This document shows positions 27,407 to 38,138 of a DNA stretch of 64,000 nt, piece after piece. This DNA comes from Azoarcus sp. DN11 (GTDB lineage: Bacteria > Pseudomonadota > Gammaproteobacteria > Burkholderiales > Rhodocyclaceae). The stretch spans positions 3,720,001 through 3,784,000 of the forward strand of contig NZ_CP021731.1 in the NCBI RefSeq assembly GCF_003628555.1, read 5' to 3'. Both the position numbers and the translations under genes were made by a program. The notes under the pieces were generated by a model. It saw only the letters and a list, made by a program, of their open reading frames with translations. It was not told where the DNA came from and made no database searches. The number at the start of each line of letters is the position of its first letter. The first letter of the stretch is position 1.

Positions 27407-28340
27407 CGCGCTTGTTTCCAGACCTTCCGACGTCATCGGAAAACCCCAGGCCGTCGACCGGAAAGCCGCGCACGAAGGCGATCGCCTCCTGCACCGCGGC
27501 CTCCATCTGCGGCGCACCGGGGTAGGCCCAGTACGACGCATGGACCGGCAGGGGCGCAAGGCGCGGCTCGGTGTCGAGCACCGCGAGATCGGCTCCCCGG
27601 GCAAGGCTCGGCAGCGTCGCGCGCGGCAGCGTCGCGAAGCCGAAGCCACCTTCGACCATGCGCACCAGCGCCGAGATCGACGAAATCGTGTGGACGCGAC
27701 CGCTCTCGAGGCCTGCGCGGCGGATCAGCTCGACCAGCGCGACATGGGGTTGCGAGCCGCGCTGGAAGGTCAGCAGGTCGTGTTCGAGGATCTCCGGCAA
27801 AGTCCATTGGCCGCCGCGCCCGGCGTCGCTGCGGCGGCCGACGAACACCATCTCCAGCGACGGCAGTTCGGTGACGCGAATGCCCTCGCCCGTGGCCGGC
27901 AGCGCCGCGAACGCAAGATCCAGCCCGCCGCGCCGCAACTGCTCGATGATCACCGGGGTCATCTCCACCGTCAGCTCGAACTCGATGTGCGGCTGCGTGC
28001 GACGCAGATGTTCGACCAGCGGGATCAGCCAGGTATGCAGCACCGACTCGATGCCGCCGATGCGCATCGTCATCGCCTGCGGTTCGGCCATGCCGATCTC
28101 GTCCTTCAGCTCGCGCTGGATCGCGAGCAGCCGTTCGGCATAGACGAGGAAACGGTTGCCGGAATTGGTCAGGCGGAAGTGCCGCTCGCGCCGGTCGATC
28201 AGCGCCACGCCCAGCTCCTCCTCCAGGCTGGCGATGCGGCTCGACACCGCCGATTGCGTGAGGCACAGCTTGTCGGCGGCGCGCGTGATGCTCTTCAGGC
28301 GCGCCACCCACAGGAAGGCTTCGACGAAACGCAGGTTCAT
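27384..28340 (-). CDS. LysR-type transcriptional regulator of the oxoproline cluster
   Basis: 318 residues. The N-terminal winged helix (residues 1-60: FVEAFLWVARLKSITRAADKLCLTQSAVSSRIASLEEELGV) is followed by a periplasmic-binding-protein-like effector domain (about 90-300: MRIGGIESVLHTWLIP...). It is transcribed in the same direction as the cluster it precedes, with 99 bp to the next start. The effector is probably a cluster metabolite such as 5-oxoproline, by context. The basic tail GNKRGSHRKNR is encoded by the inverted repeat region, so changes in the site are constrained by both roles. Confidence 0.88.
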   Translation of the reverse strand: MNLRFVEAFLWVARLKSITRAADKLCLTQSAVSSRIASLEEELGVALIDRRERHFRLTNSGNRFLVYAERLLAIQRELKDEIGMAEPQAMTMRIGGIESVLHTWLIPLVEHLRRTQPHIEFELTVEMTPVIIEQLRRGGLDLAFAALPATGEGIRVTELPSLEMVFVGRRSDAGRGGQWTLPEILEHDLLTFQRGSQPHVALVELIRRAGLESGRVHTISSISALVRMVEGGFGFATLPRATLPSLARGADLAVLDTEPRLAPLPVHASYWAYPGAPQMEAAVQEAIAFVRGFPVDGLGFSDDVGRSGNKRGSHRKNR

Positions 28341-28602
28341 GGCAGATCGGTCAGATGCGGAAGGGTCAGGCTCGTCGTCCTTGAACTTCGGCCCGGAACG
28401 CTGCCAGAATGCGCGCTTCCGATGGCAGACGGCTGGATGACTCTAAGCTGATCGCGACGGCGGCGCAAATTCATCGCGAATGCGGCTTGCCGACACTCGA
28501 CGCAGGCGCTCTCGACCGACACCGCCGCGAAGGCGACGTCCCGGCCCGGCCCGCCACCTCTCACGCCATGCCACTTACCCAAGCCTTTCGACGCATCGCG
28601 CA

Positions 28603-30954
<2,352 letters not shown>

Positions 30955-30970
30955 CGCCCGGCGCACGGCC

Positions 30971-31837
30971 TCAGCGCCCGGCCGGGGGCTCCGGCGGCGC
31001 GGACGCCTCCCCCTCCGGCAGGATCGCGCGGATCGGGTCCCCGTCGTGGATGGCGCCCGGCGCGCGCGGCGCCGGCTCGCCCATCATCGACTCGATCAGG
31101 ATCGTGACGCGGCGGTTGCGCGCCCGCCCTTCCTCGTTGGTGTTGTCAGTGATCGGACGCTGGTCCGCGTAGCCCGCCGCGGTGAGGCGCCCGCCGCGCA
31201 CGCCCGATTCGATGAAGAGGCGCACGACCGTGGACGCCCGCACCGCCGAGAGCTCCCAGTTCGACGGATAGCGCCCGGTGCGGATCGGCAGGTTGTCGGT
31301 GTGCCCCTCGACCGTGATCGGGAAGTCGGCGCGCGCAAGCACTTCGGCCACGGCGCGCAGGGCCGTCACCGCGGGCGTCGAGAGCACCGCGTCGCCCGGT
31401 GCGAACAGCACCCTGGCGTTGATCTCGACCGAGATCCCGCGCGCCCCTTCCGACACATGCACCTGCCCGCCCTGCATCAGCGGCTCGAGCACGCCGCGGA
31501 TGTCCTCGGCCATCGTCGTCATGCGCTTGTATTCGCGGCGGCGGCGCTCGATCTCCTCGTCGGGCGCGGGCGACAGCGGCGCCGGCTTGGGCGGCGCGAC
31601 GGCCGGCGGCGGCGCGATCACCGGATCGCCCGGCACGTTCACGGTGACGTTGCGGAAGGCGTTGATCAGCGAATCGGACAGCACGCGGTACTTGCCCTCA
31701 TTCACCGACGACAGCGAGTACATCACGACGAAGAAGGCGAACAGCAGCGTGATGAAGTCGGCGTAGGACACCAGCCAGCGGTCGTGATCCTCGCGGTTCG
31801 CATCGTCCTGCTGGCGGTGTCGGCGTTGGCGTCGCAT
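30971..31837 (-). CDS. motD: Flagellar motor protein MotD (MotB-type stator subunit)
   Basis: 288 residues. A single N-terminal membrane helix carries the proton-conducting Asp in WLVSYADFITLLFAFFVVMYSLS, followed by a plug/linker region (Pro-rich, about 65-90) and an OmpA-like peptidoglycan-binding domain (VEGHTDNLPIRTGRYPSNWELSAVRA, GYADQRPI). Pairing with a MotC directly upstream, next to fliA, matches the second stator set (MotCD) described in pseudomonads; MotB is an alternative name if this is the only stator. ATG 31837 lies 14 bp after the motC stop. Confidence 0.9.
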   Translation of the reverse strand: MRRQRRHRQQDDANREDHDRWLVSYADFITLLFAFFVVMYSLSSVNEGKYRVLSDSLINAFRNVTVNVPGDPVIAPPPAVAPPKPAPLSPAPDEEIERRRREYKRMTTMAEDIRGVLEPLMQGGQVHVSEGARGISVEINARVLFAPGDAVLSTPAVTALRAVAEVLARADFPITVEGHTDNLPIRTGRYPSNWELSAVRASTVVRLFIESGVRGGRLTAAGYADQRPITDNTNEEGRARNRRVTILIESMMGEPAPRAPGAIHDGDPIRAILPEGEASAPPEPPAGR

Positions 31838-31851
31838 GGCGGCTCGCGCGC

Positions 31852-32592
31852 TCAGGCCATGTAGCCCTGCATGCGGCTCTCGATGATGCGCGGATTGTCG
31901 CCATTGGCGATGCCGACCAGCCCGTCGACAAGCATCTCGCGCTGCGACACGCCATCCGCGACGTAGGCCATCAGCTTCTTCGACATCGGCAGGAAGACGA
32001 GATTGGCGAAACCCACGCCATAGATCGTCGCGACGAAGGCGACCGCGATGCCGGCCCCCAGCTTCGACGGGTCGGTGAGGTTTTCCATCACGTGGATCAG
32101 GCCCAGCACCGCGCCGAGGATGCCCAGCGTCGGCGCGTAGCCGCCCGCGGCCTCCCAGATGCGCGCGCCCAGACGCATCTGCGCGGCCCAGGCGTCGATC
32201 TCGACCTCCAGCACTTCGCGCAGGCGCTGCGGCTCGACGCCGTCGACCAGCAGCTGCAGCCCCTTGCGCGTGAACGGATCGCCGATGCGCGGAAGCTGCG
32301 CCTCCAGTGCCAGCAGCCCTTCCTTGCGCGCGATCTGGCTCCAGCTCGTCGCCTGGCGGATCAGCGCCGCGTGGTTCGACGGCGGCGGCACGAAGACCCA
32401 TTTGGTCATGCGGATGCCTTCGCGGAAGACCTTGAGCGGACTCTGCAGCATCACGGCCCCCAGCGTGCCGCCGACCACGATCAGGAAGGAGGTGGGCTGC
32501 ACCAGGGAAGCGATGTGGCCACCCTCGATCACCTGCCCCATGATCAGGGCGGCAATGCCCAAGGTAAGCCCGACGACGCTGATCTTGTCCAT
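31852..32592 (-). CDS. motC: Flagellar motor protein MotC (MotA-type stator subunit)
   Basis: 246 residues with four membrane helices (KISVVGLTLGIAALIMGQVIEGG, SFLIVVGGTLGAVML, APTLGILGAVLGLIHVMENL, IAVAFVATIYGVGFANLVFLP). It forms the proton channel around the flagellar rotor with MotD. The cytoplasmic loop between helices 2 and 3 carries the charged rotor-contact region. ATG 32592 begins MDKISVVGLTLG; an upstream in-frame start at 32742 lies inside fliA. It follows fliA by 26 bp. Confidence 0.93.
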   Translation of the reverse strand: MDKISVVGLTLGIAALIMGQVIEGGHIASLVQPTSFLIVVGGTLGAVMLQSPLKVFREGIRMTKWVFVPPPSNHAALIRQATSWSQIARKEGLLALEAQLPRIGDPFTRKGLQLLVDGVEPQRLREVLEVEIDAWAAQMRLGARIWEAAGGYAPTLGILGAVLGLIHVMENLTDPSKLGAGIAVAFVATIYGVGFANLVFLPMSKKLMAYVADGVSQREMLVDGLVGIANGDNPRIIESRMQGYMA

Positions 32593-32618
32593 GCCCGCTG
32601 CCCCCTCGGACGGCCCGT

Positions 32619-33395
32619 TCAGCCGCCCGCCGGCGGATTCTTCCGCGGCCGCCCGCGGCGCGCGCCGGTACCGCCGGCAACCCGCACGGTGCCCAGGATG
32701 CGCGAGCGCAGGCGCGCGACGGCCTGGCTGTGGAGCTGGCACACACGCGACTCCGACACGCCCAGCACTTCGCCGATCTCGCGCAGGTTGAGCTCCTCGT
32801 CGTAGTACAGCGCCATCATCAGCTTCTCGCGCTCGGGCAGGTCCTCGATCGCGCGCACGAGCGCGTTGCGCATGTCGGCCTGCTCGAGGATGTCGGCCGG
32901 ATTGGACTCGTGCTCGCCGAGATGGCGCTCAAAATAGTCCTCGCCCTCGCCGTCGGTGAAATCCTCGAAATGCACCAGCTGGTAGCCGCGCGCGTCCTGC
33001 AGCATGCGCTGGTACTCGGCCAGCGGCATCCCCAGCAGTTCGGCGAGCTCGGTCTCGCTCGGCTGGCGTCCGTGGCGCTGCTCGAGCTCGTGGATCGCCG
33101 TCTCGATGCGCCGCATGTCGCGTCGCATGCTGCGCGGCAGCCAGTCGTTCTCGCGCAGGCCGTCGAGCATCGCGCCGCGGATGCGCTGCACCGCGTAGGT
33201 TTCGAACTGCGCGCCGAGACCATCCTCGTAACGGTTGATCGCATCGAGCAGGCCCAGCATGCCGTTCTGGATCAGGTCGTCCATCTGCACGCTGGCCGGC
33301 AGCTTCGCCATCAGGTGGTAGGCGATGCGCTTGACCAGCGGAGCGTAGGCCTCCACGAGGTGGTTCTTGTCGAGATTACCTGCCGAGTCGTACAT
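32619..33395 (-). CDS. fliA: RNA polymerase sigma factor FliA (sigma-28)
   Basis: 258 residues. Region 2 (LVKRIAYHLMAKLPASVQMDDLIQNGMLGLLDAINRYE ... FETYAVQRIRGAMLDGLRENDWLPRSMRR), region 3 (IETAIHELEQRHGRQPSETELAELLGM) and region 4 (LPEREKLMMALYYDEELNLREIGEVLGVSESRVCQLHSQAVARLR) are complete. It directs late flagellar and chemotaxis genes. A short extra basic tail (GARRGRPRKNPPAGG) resembles an AT-hook and is not typical of E. coli FliA. ATG 33395 begins the conserved N-terminus. 110 bp separate it from flhG. Confidence 0.95.
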   Translation of the reverse strand: MYDSAGNLDKNHLVEAYAPLVKRIAYHLMAKLPASVQMDDLIQNGMLGLLDAINRYEDGLGAQFETYAVQRIRGAMLDGLRENDWLPRSMRRDMRRIETAIHELEQRHGRQPSETELAELLGMPLAEYQRMLQDARGYQLVHFEDFTDGEGEDYFERHLGEHESNPADILEQADMRNALVRAIEDLPEREKLMMALYYDEELNLREIGEVLGVSESRVCQLHSQAVARLRSRILGTVRVAGGTGARRGRPRKNPPAGG

Positions 33396-33505
33396 CCACT
33401 TCGCCTGTATTTTCTTCCGACCTGGCCGGGATTCCGGGCACGGGGGCAGACCTGCGGACTGCCATTGTCCCGCAGCCGGCCCGGTTTTGCCAAACGGGTA
33501 GCCGC

Positions 33506-34321
33506 TCAGTCCCATCCGCCCCTCCTGCGGGCTGCGCCGGCCTCCGCCCGCACGTCGCCGAAGGCCGCGAGGCGCCGCAGGAAGGCGGCCTCGGCGTCGC
33601 GCGGGGAGGCCTCCGCCGCGCTGCGTCCCAGTCCTGCCGCCAGCTCGTCGCGCTCGACCTCGCCCAGCCAGGCGAGCGGCACGCCGACGTGGCGGCGCAC
33701 GAGTTCGCTCAGGCTGGCGAAGAAGGCCGCGGCGTCGGCCCGGCCGCGCGCGCCGCACACGGCGACGTGCAGCGACCCGGCGCCCGCCGCGGCCAGACGC
33801 TTGATCACCTGGTAGGCGTCGGTCGCACCGCTGCGGCTCGCTTCGGCCACGACCAGACGGCGCGGCGCGGCCAGCGTGAACGGCGACGGATCGGCCGCCC
33901 CCTCGCACGCCGCATGAATGAGGATGAAACTCGCCGGCCGCTGCAACGTGCGCAGCGCCGCGAGCAGGCATTCACGCCGCGCATCGTCAAGCAGCGGCAG
34001 CGCGAGCGCGCAGGCCGCCACCGGCACGCAACCGAGCAGGCCCGGCACCGGCTGGACGAGCTCCCGCACCGGACTGCGACCGCCGAGCACGCTCAGCAGA
34101 TCGCCGCCCGCGGGCAGACCGAGCGCCGCGGCGAGCGAACCCTCGTCCCGCACCTCGTCGAGCAGCAGCACGCGCTCGCTGCGGCCGGCGATGCGATGCG
34201 CGGCCTGCAGCGCGACCTGTGCGCGGCGCCGCCCGGTCCCGTACAGCGCGACGACCGTCGGGGGCGTGCGCCGGAACAGGCGCCTCAGCCCGGCCGCCTG
34301 GTCTTCACGCGGGGCGACCAT
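33506..34321 (-). CDS. flhG: FlhG/FleN-like MinD-family protein with degenerate P-loop
   Basis: 271 residues. Position (1 bp after flhF, before fliA) and overall MinD-like layout identify it as the flagellar number regulator. However the Walker A segment reads YGTGRRRAQ (about 27-35) instead of K-G-G-x-G-K-[ST], so the signature lysines are absent, and the usual DxxG switch is not recognisable. Regions ERVLLLDE, GGDLLSVL and VPVAACALALPLLDD follow the MinD pattern loosely. It may bind no nucleotide and act only as a partner of FlhF or of flagellar transcription factors. Confidence 0.75.
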   Translation of the reverse strand: MVAPREDQAAGLRRLFRRTPPTVVALYGTGRRRAQVALQAAHRIAGRSERVLLLDEVRDEGSLAAALGLPAGGDLLSVLGGRSPVRELVQPVPGLLGCVPVAACALALPLLDDARRECLLAALRTLQRPASFILIHAACEGAADPSPFTLAAPRRLVVAEASRSGATDAYQVIKRLAAAGAGSLHVAVCGARGRADAAAFFASLSELVRRHVGVPLAWLGEVERDELAAGLGRSAAEASPRDAEAAFLRRLAAFGDVRAEAGAARRRGGWD

Positions 34322-34322
34322 G

Positions 34323-35774
34323 TCAGATTCCGCCGGACGCCAGCATCAGCGCCGCTTCGTCGCCCTGCAGCTTCCACGGCGACTCGGCCGCCTGCTCGCG
34401 CAGCGCACGGTGCAGCAGGTAGGCCCGGTTCGGCAGGTGCAGGTCCTCGGGCACGCGCTGGCCGTTGGCGACGTAGAACACGTCGAGTTCGTTGCGCACG
34501 GCGACATCCAGCGCCGGCGCGAGCGATGCGGCCTCGTCGACCTTGGTGAGCACGCAACCGGCCAGGTCCGGCCCCTTGTAGGCGCGCACGACGTCGGCGA
34601 GCGTGTCGCCGCGGCAGGTCGAATTGAGCAGCAGCAGGCGGCGCACGTCGCCCGCGCCGGTCAGCATGGCCGCCTGCTCGGCCACCATCTTGTCGCGCTG
34701 GCTCATGCCCATCGTGTCGATCAGCACCATGTGCTTGTTGCGCAGCTCCGCGAGCGTCTGGCGCAGGTCGGCCGCGTCGCGCACCGAGAACACCGGCACG
34801 CCGAGGATGCGGCCGTAGATGCGCAGCTGTTCCTGTGCGCCGATGCGGTAGCCGTCGGTCGTGATCAGCGCGAGCCGTTCGGCGCCGTGGCGCACGACGC
34901 AGCGCGCGGCGAGCTTCGCCGTCGTCGTGGTCTTGCCCACGCCGGTCGGCCCGACCAGCGCATACACGCCGCCGCGATCAATGATGTCCGCATCGGATGC
35001 AACGGCGCGCAGGTCGCGCGCAAGCGCATTCTTCACCGCGGCACGCGCGTCTTCCGGCGAAGCCTCTTCCTCCACGGAGTCGGCCAAACGGCGCGCGAGC
35101 ACGCCCGAGAATCCGGCCTCGAGCAGTTCGCCGACGATGTCCGCGCGCGCGGGCGCACGGCGGCGCGTCTCGCCCCACGCGAAGCCCGCGAGCTGGCGCT
35201 CGATCATGCTGCGGATGCCGGCCATCTCCTGCATCAGCTGGACGTTCGCCTCCTGCAGCGAACGGATGCGCTCGTCCTCGATCTCGCGCACGGGCGCGGC
35301 CGCCTTCACCTGCGGAGCAGGCTGCTGCGGCGCGGGTTCGGCCGCGACGGGACGGGCCGGCGCGTCGCCCATGCCCCAGTCGTCGATCGCATACTCCTCG
35401 CTCAAGGCCGCCTCACGCGTCCGCATCACGTAGTCGGGCGTCTCCATGCGCGGGGGATTGAACGGGCGGATGACCTTGGTCGGCTTGCGGGGAGCGGCCT
35501 GCGGCGCGGACGCCCGTCCCGACAGGCTCACCTGGAAATCGTCGTCCTCGGCCGGCACGGGGCGTGCCGCGACCCGCGGGGCCGCCTGCGGTGCCGGTGC
35601 GGCCGTGCGCGGCGCGCCCGGCAGCGCGCCCACGTCGTCCGCCGGCAGGGCGAGGATCTCGACGCCGCCCTCGACCGCGCGGTTCGACAGCACGATCGCA
35701 TCGGCACCGAGTTCGGCCTTCAGGGCACGCAGGGCCTCACGGGCGGAGGGGGCAAAGTAGCGCTTGACGTTCAT
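34323..35774 (-). CDS. flhF: Flagellar biosynthesis GTPase FlhF
   Basis: 483 residues of the SRP-type GTPase family; it marks the pole where the flagellum is built. The N-terminal B domain (MNVKRYFAPSAREALRALKAELG...) is followed by a Pro/Ala-rich linker (about 70-180), an N-like helical region and the G domain: LVGPTGVGKTTTTAKLAAR (G1), ITTDGYRIGAQEQLRIYG, DTMGMSQRD (G3) and TKVDEAASLAPALD (G4). All GTPase motifs are intact, in contrast to its FlhG neighbour. Confidence 0.95.
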   Translation of the reverse strand: MNVKRYFAPSAREALRALKAELGADAIVLSNRAVEGGVEILALPADDVGALPGAPRTAAPAPQAAPRVAARPVPAEDDDFQVSLSGRASAPQAAPRKPTKVIRPFNPPRMETPDYVMRTREAALSEEYAIDDWGMGDAPARPVAAEPAPQQPAPQVKAAAPVREIEDERIRSLQEANVQLMQEMAGIRSMIERQLAGFAWGETRRRAPARADIVGELLEAGFSGVLARRLADSVEEEASPEDARAAVKNALARDLRAVASDADIIDRGGVYALVGPTGVGKTTTTAKLAARCVVRHGAERLALITTDGYRIGAQEQLRIYGRILGVPVFSVRDAADLRQTLAELRNKHMVLIDTMGMSQRDKMVAEQAAMLTGAGDVRRLLLLNSTCRGDTLADVVRAYKGPDLAGCVLTKVDEAASLAPALDVAVRNELDVFYVANGQRVPEDLHLPNRAYLLHRALREQAAESPWKLQGDEAALMLASGGI

Positions 35775-35903
35775 GGTGGATCTCCCGGCTACCGCGCTCT
35801 GTGCGCAGCATGGAACCGATTATGGCGGCGGGGAGATGGATCGATAGCGCGGAATAGACCCGATTTCTCCCCGCTATTAACCTGCAACCCAATACCGTGC
35901 GGG

Positions 35904-35946
35904 CTGAGCCTGTCGAAGCCCTGGCCGCGCCCTTCGACAAGCTCAG
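35904..35946. repeat. REP-like palindromic repeat
   Basis: CTGAGCCTGTCGAAG (35904-35918) and CTTCGACAAGCTCAG (35932-35946) are complementary except at one position, with a 13-bp spacer. The 'TTCGACA(A/G)GCTCAGGGCGAACGG' type is a widespread intergenic repeat of proteobacteria, often mobilised by RAYT-like transposases. It lies between flhA and flhF and could fold in the transcript. Nothing else is recognisable in 35775-35997. Confidence 0.65.
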
Positions 35947-35997
35947 GGCGAACGGTTGTATCCGATTGGCCGTTCAATAATCAGACGGGCAGGAAAC

Positions 35998-38100
35998 TCA
36001 GCGCGCAGCCCCGCCCACCATCGCGGTGACGCGGATCGTGCGCGTCTCCGGCACTTCCGGGTTCGCGATGACCTTGAGCGAAGGCACCGCGCGACGCAGG
36101 AAACGCGACAGCAGCCAGCGCAGCTGCGGCGGCACCAGCAGCACCGGCGGCAGGCCCATGTCCTCCTGCCGCTGCGATATCTCGGCCGCATGGCGCAGCA
36201 GGCCGTCGGCGAGGCTCGGCTCGATGACGCCGCCATCGCCACCGCCCGACGTCATCGCCTGCATGAGGATGCGTTCGAGCGCCGGATCGAGGGCCATGAC
36301 CTGGATCTCGGCGTTGCCCGGGAACAGGCTCTGCAGGATCGAGCGGCCGAGCGCCTGGCGCACGCGCGAGGTCAGCTCCAGCGGATCCTGCGTGCGCGGC
36401 GCGTTCTCGGCGAGCGTCTCGATGATCGTGCGCATGTCGCGGATGTTGACGCCCTCTTCGAGCAGGTTCTGCAGCACGCGCTGCACCGTCGCGACCGACA
36501 GCAGGGCGGGCACGAGGTCCTCGACGAGTTTCGGCGTCGTCTTGCCGATGTGGTCGAGCAGCGCCTGCGTCTCCTGACGCCCGAGAAGCTCCGCGGCGTG
36601 GTTCAGGATCAGGTGGTTGAGGTGGGTCGCGACCACCGTGCTCGCATCGACCACGGTGTAGCCCAGCGCATGCGCCTGCTCGCGCTGGCTCGCGTCGATC
36701 CAGTAGGCCGGCAGGTCGAAGGCCGGGTCGCGCGTCTCGCGGCCTGCGAGCGGCCCGGTCACCCGTCCCGGATTGATCGCGAGGAACTGGCCGGGGTAAG
36801 CCTCGCCGCTGCCGATCTCCACGCCCTTCAGGGCGATGCGGTAGGCATTGGGCTTGAGCTCGAGGTTGTCGCGGATATGCACTGGCGCCGACAGGAAGCC
36901 GACATCCTGCGCGAACTTCTTGCGCAGGCCGCGGATGCGCTTCAGCAGCTCGCCGTCCTGGCCCTTGTCCACCATCGGGATCAGGCGGTAGCCGACTTCC
37001 AGGCCGAGCACATCGACCGGCGCGACGTCGTTCCAGCTCGCTTCCTGGCTCTCCGCGGCCGGCGCCGCGGCGGCCGCGGGCGGTGCCACGCGCGCGGCCG
37101 CCTCCGCCTCCCTGCGCGCGATGCCGAAGCGGCGCCAGCCGAGCCAGCCGAGCGACCCCGCCATCAGGATGAACACGAGGTTCGGCATGCCCGGAATCAG
37201 GCCCAGCACGCCGATGATCGCCGCGGTGAGCATCAGCACCTGCGGGTTCGAGAACACCTGGGTGAGCACCAGCCCGCCCACGTCCGCGTCGTCGCCCACG
37301 CGCGACACGACCATGCCTGCCGCGACCGAAATGATCAGCGCCGGGATCTGCGCGACGAGGCCGTCGCCGATCGTCAGCAGCGTGTAGGTCTCGACCGCCA
37401 GGCCCGCTGGCATGTCGTGCTGGACGATGCCGACCATCAGCCCGCCGACGATGTTGATCAGCAGGATCACGATGCCGGCGACCGCGTCGCCGCGCACGAA
37501 CTTCGACGCACCGTCCATCGCACCGTAGAAGTCCGCCTCCTGCGCGACCTCCTTGCGCCGGCGCTTCGCCTCGGCCTCGTCGACCAGTCCCGCGTTGAGG
37601 TCCGCGTCGATCGCCATCTGCTTGCCGGGCATCGCATCCAGCGTGAAGCGCGCGCTCACTTCGGCGATCCGGCCGGCGCCCTTCGTCACGACGACGAAGT
37701 TGATGACGACGAGAATCACGAACACGACGAGGCCGATCGCCGTGTTGCCGCCGACGAGGAAGTGGCCGAAAGCCTCGATGACCTTGCCCGCGGCGTCCGG
37801 CCCGGTGTGCCCCTGGAGCAGCACGATGCGCGTCGAGGCGACGTTGAGCGCGAGGCGCAGCAGCGTCGTCACCAGCAGCACCGTCGGGAACACCGAGAAC
37901 TCGAGCGGGCGGCGGGTGTACATCGCCACCAGCATCACCATCACCGACACGGCGATGTTGAAGGTGAAGAACACGTCCAGCGCGAACGCCGGCAACGGCA
38001 GCACCATCATGGACAGCACCATGATGATGAAGATCGGCGCACCGAGCATCCGCAGGTTCGTCGGCGTCAGCAGCGCGCGCAGGTTGAGGACATCGTTCAT
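35998..38100 (-). CDS. flhA: Flagellar export component FlhA
   Basis: 700 residues. Eight membrane helices in the N-terminal half (for example FIIMVLSMMVLPLPAFALDVFFTFNIAVSVMVMLVAM) and the FHIPEP signature region RFTLDAMPGKQMAIDADLNAGLVDEAEA, then a cytoplasmic export-gate domain (about 350-700) that binds chaperone-substrate complexes. Full length with no visible defect. It follows flhB by 38 bp on the same strand; flhF lies 223 bp downstream. Confidence 0.96.
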   Translation of the reverse strand: MNDVLNLRALLTPTNLRMLGAPIFIIMVLSMMVLPLPAFALDVFFTFNIAVSVMVMLVAMYTRRPLEFSVFPTVLLVTTLLRLALNVASTRIVLLQGHTGPDAAGKVIEAFGHFLVGGNTAIGLVVFVILVVINFVVVTKGAGRIAEVSARFTLDAMPGKQMAIDADLNAGLVDEAEAKRRRKEVAQEADFYGAMDGASKFVRGDAVAGIVILLINIVGGLMVGIVQHDMPAGLAVETYTLLTIGDGLVAQIPALIISVAAGMVVSRVGDDADVGGLVLTQVFSNPQVLMLTAAIIGVLGLIPGMPNLVFILMAGSLGWLGWRRFGIARREAEAAARVAPPAAAAAPAAESQEASWNDVAPVDVLGLEVGYRLIPMVDKGQDGELLKRIRGLRKKFAQDVGFLSAPVHIRDNLELKPNAYRIALKGVEIGSGEAYPGQFLAINPGRVTGPLAGRETRDPAFDLPAYWIDASQREQAHALGYTVVDASTVVATHLNHLILNHAAELLGRQETQALLDHIGKTTPKLVEDLVPALLSVATVQRVLQNLLEEGVNIRDMRTIIETLAENAPRTQDPLELTSRVRQALGRSILQSLFPGNAEIQVMALDPALERILMQAMTSGGGDGGVIEPSLADGLLRHAAEISQRQEDMGLPPVLLVPPQLRWLLSRFLRRAVPSLKVIANPEVPETRTIRVTAMVGGAAR

Positions 38101-38138
38101 TGCCAGCCTCTATCGCTTCGTCCGTTCCGGCCCGCCCG

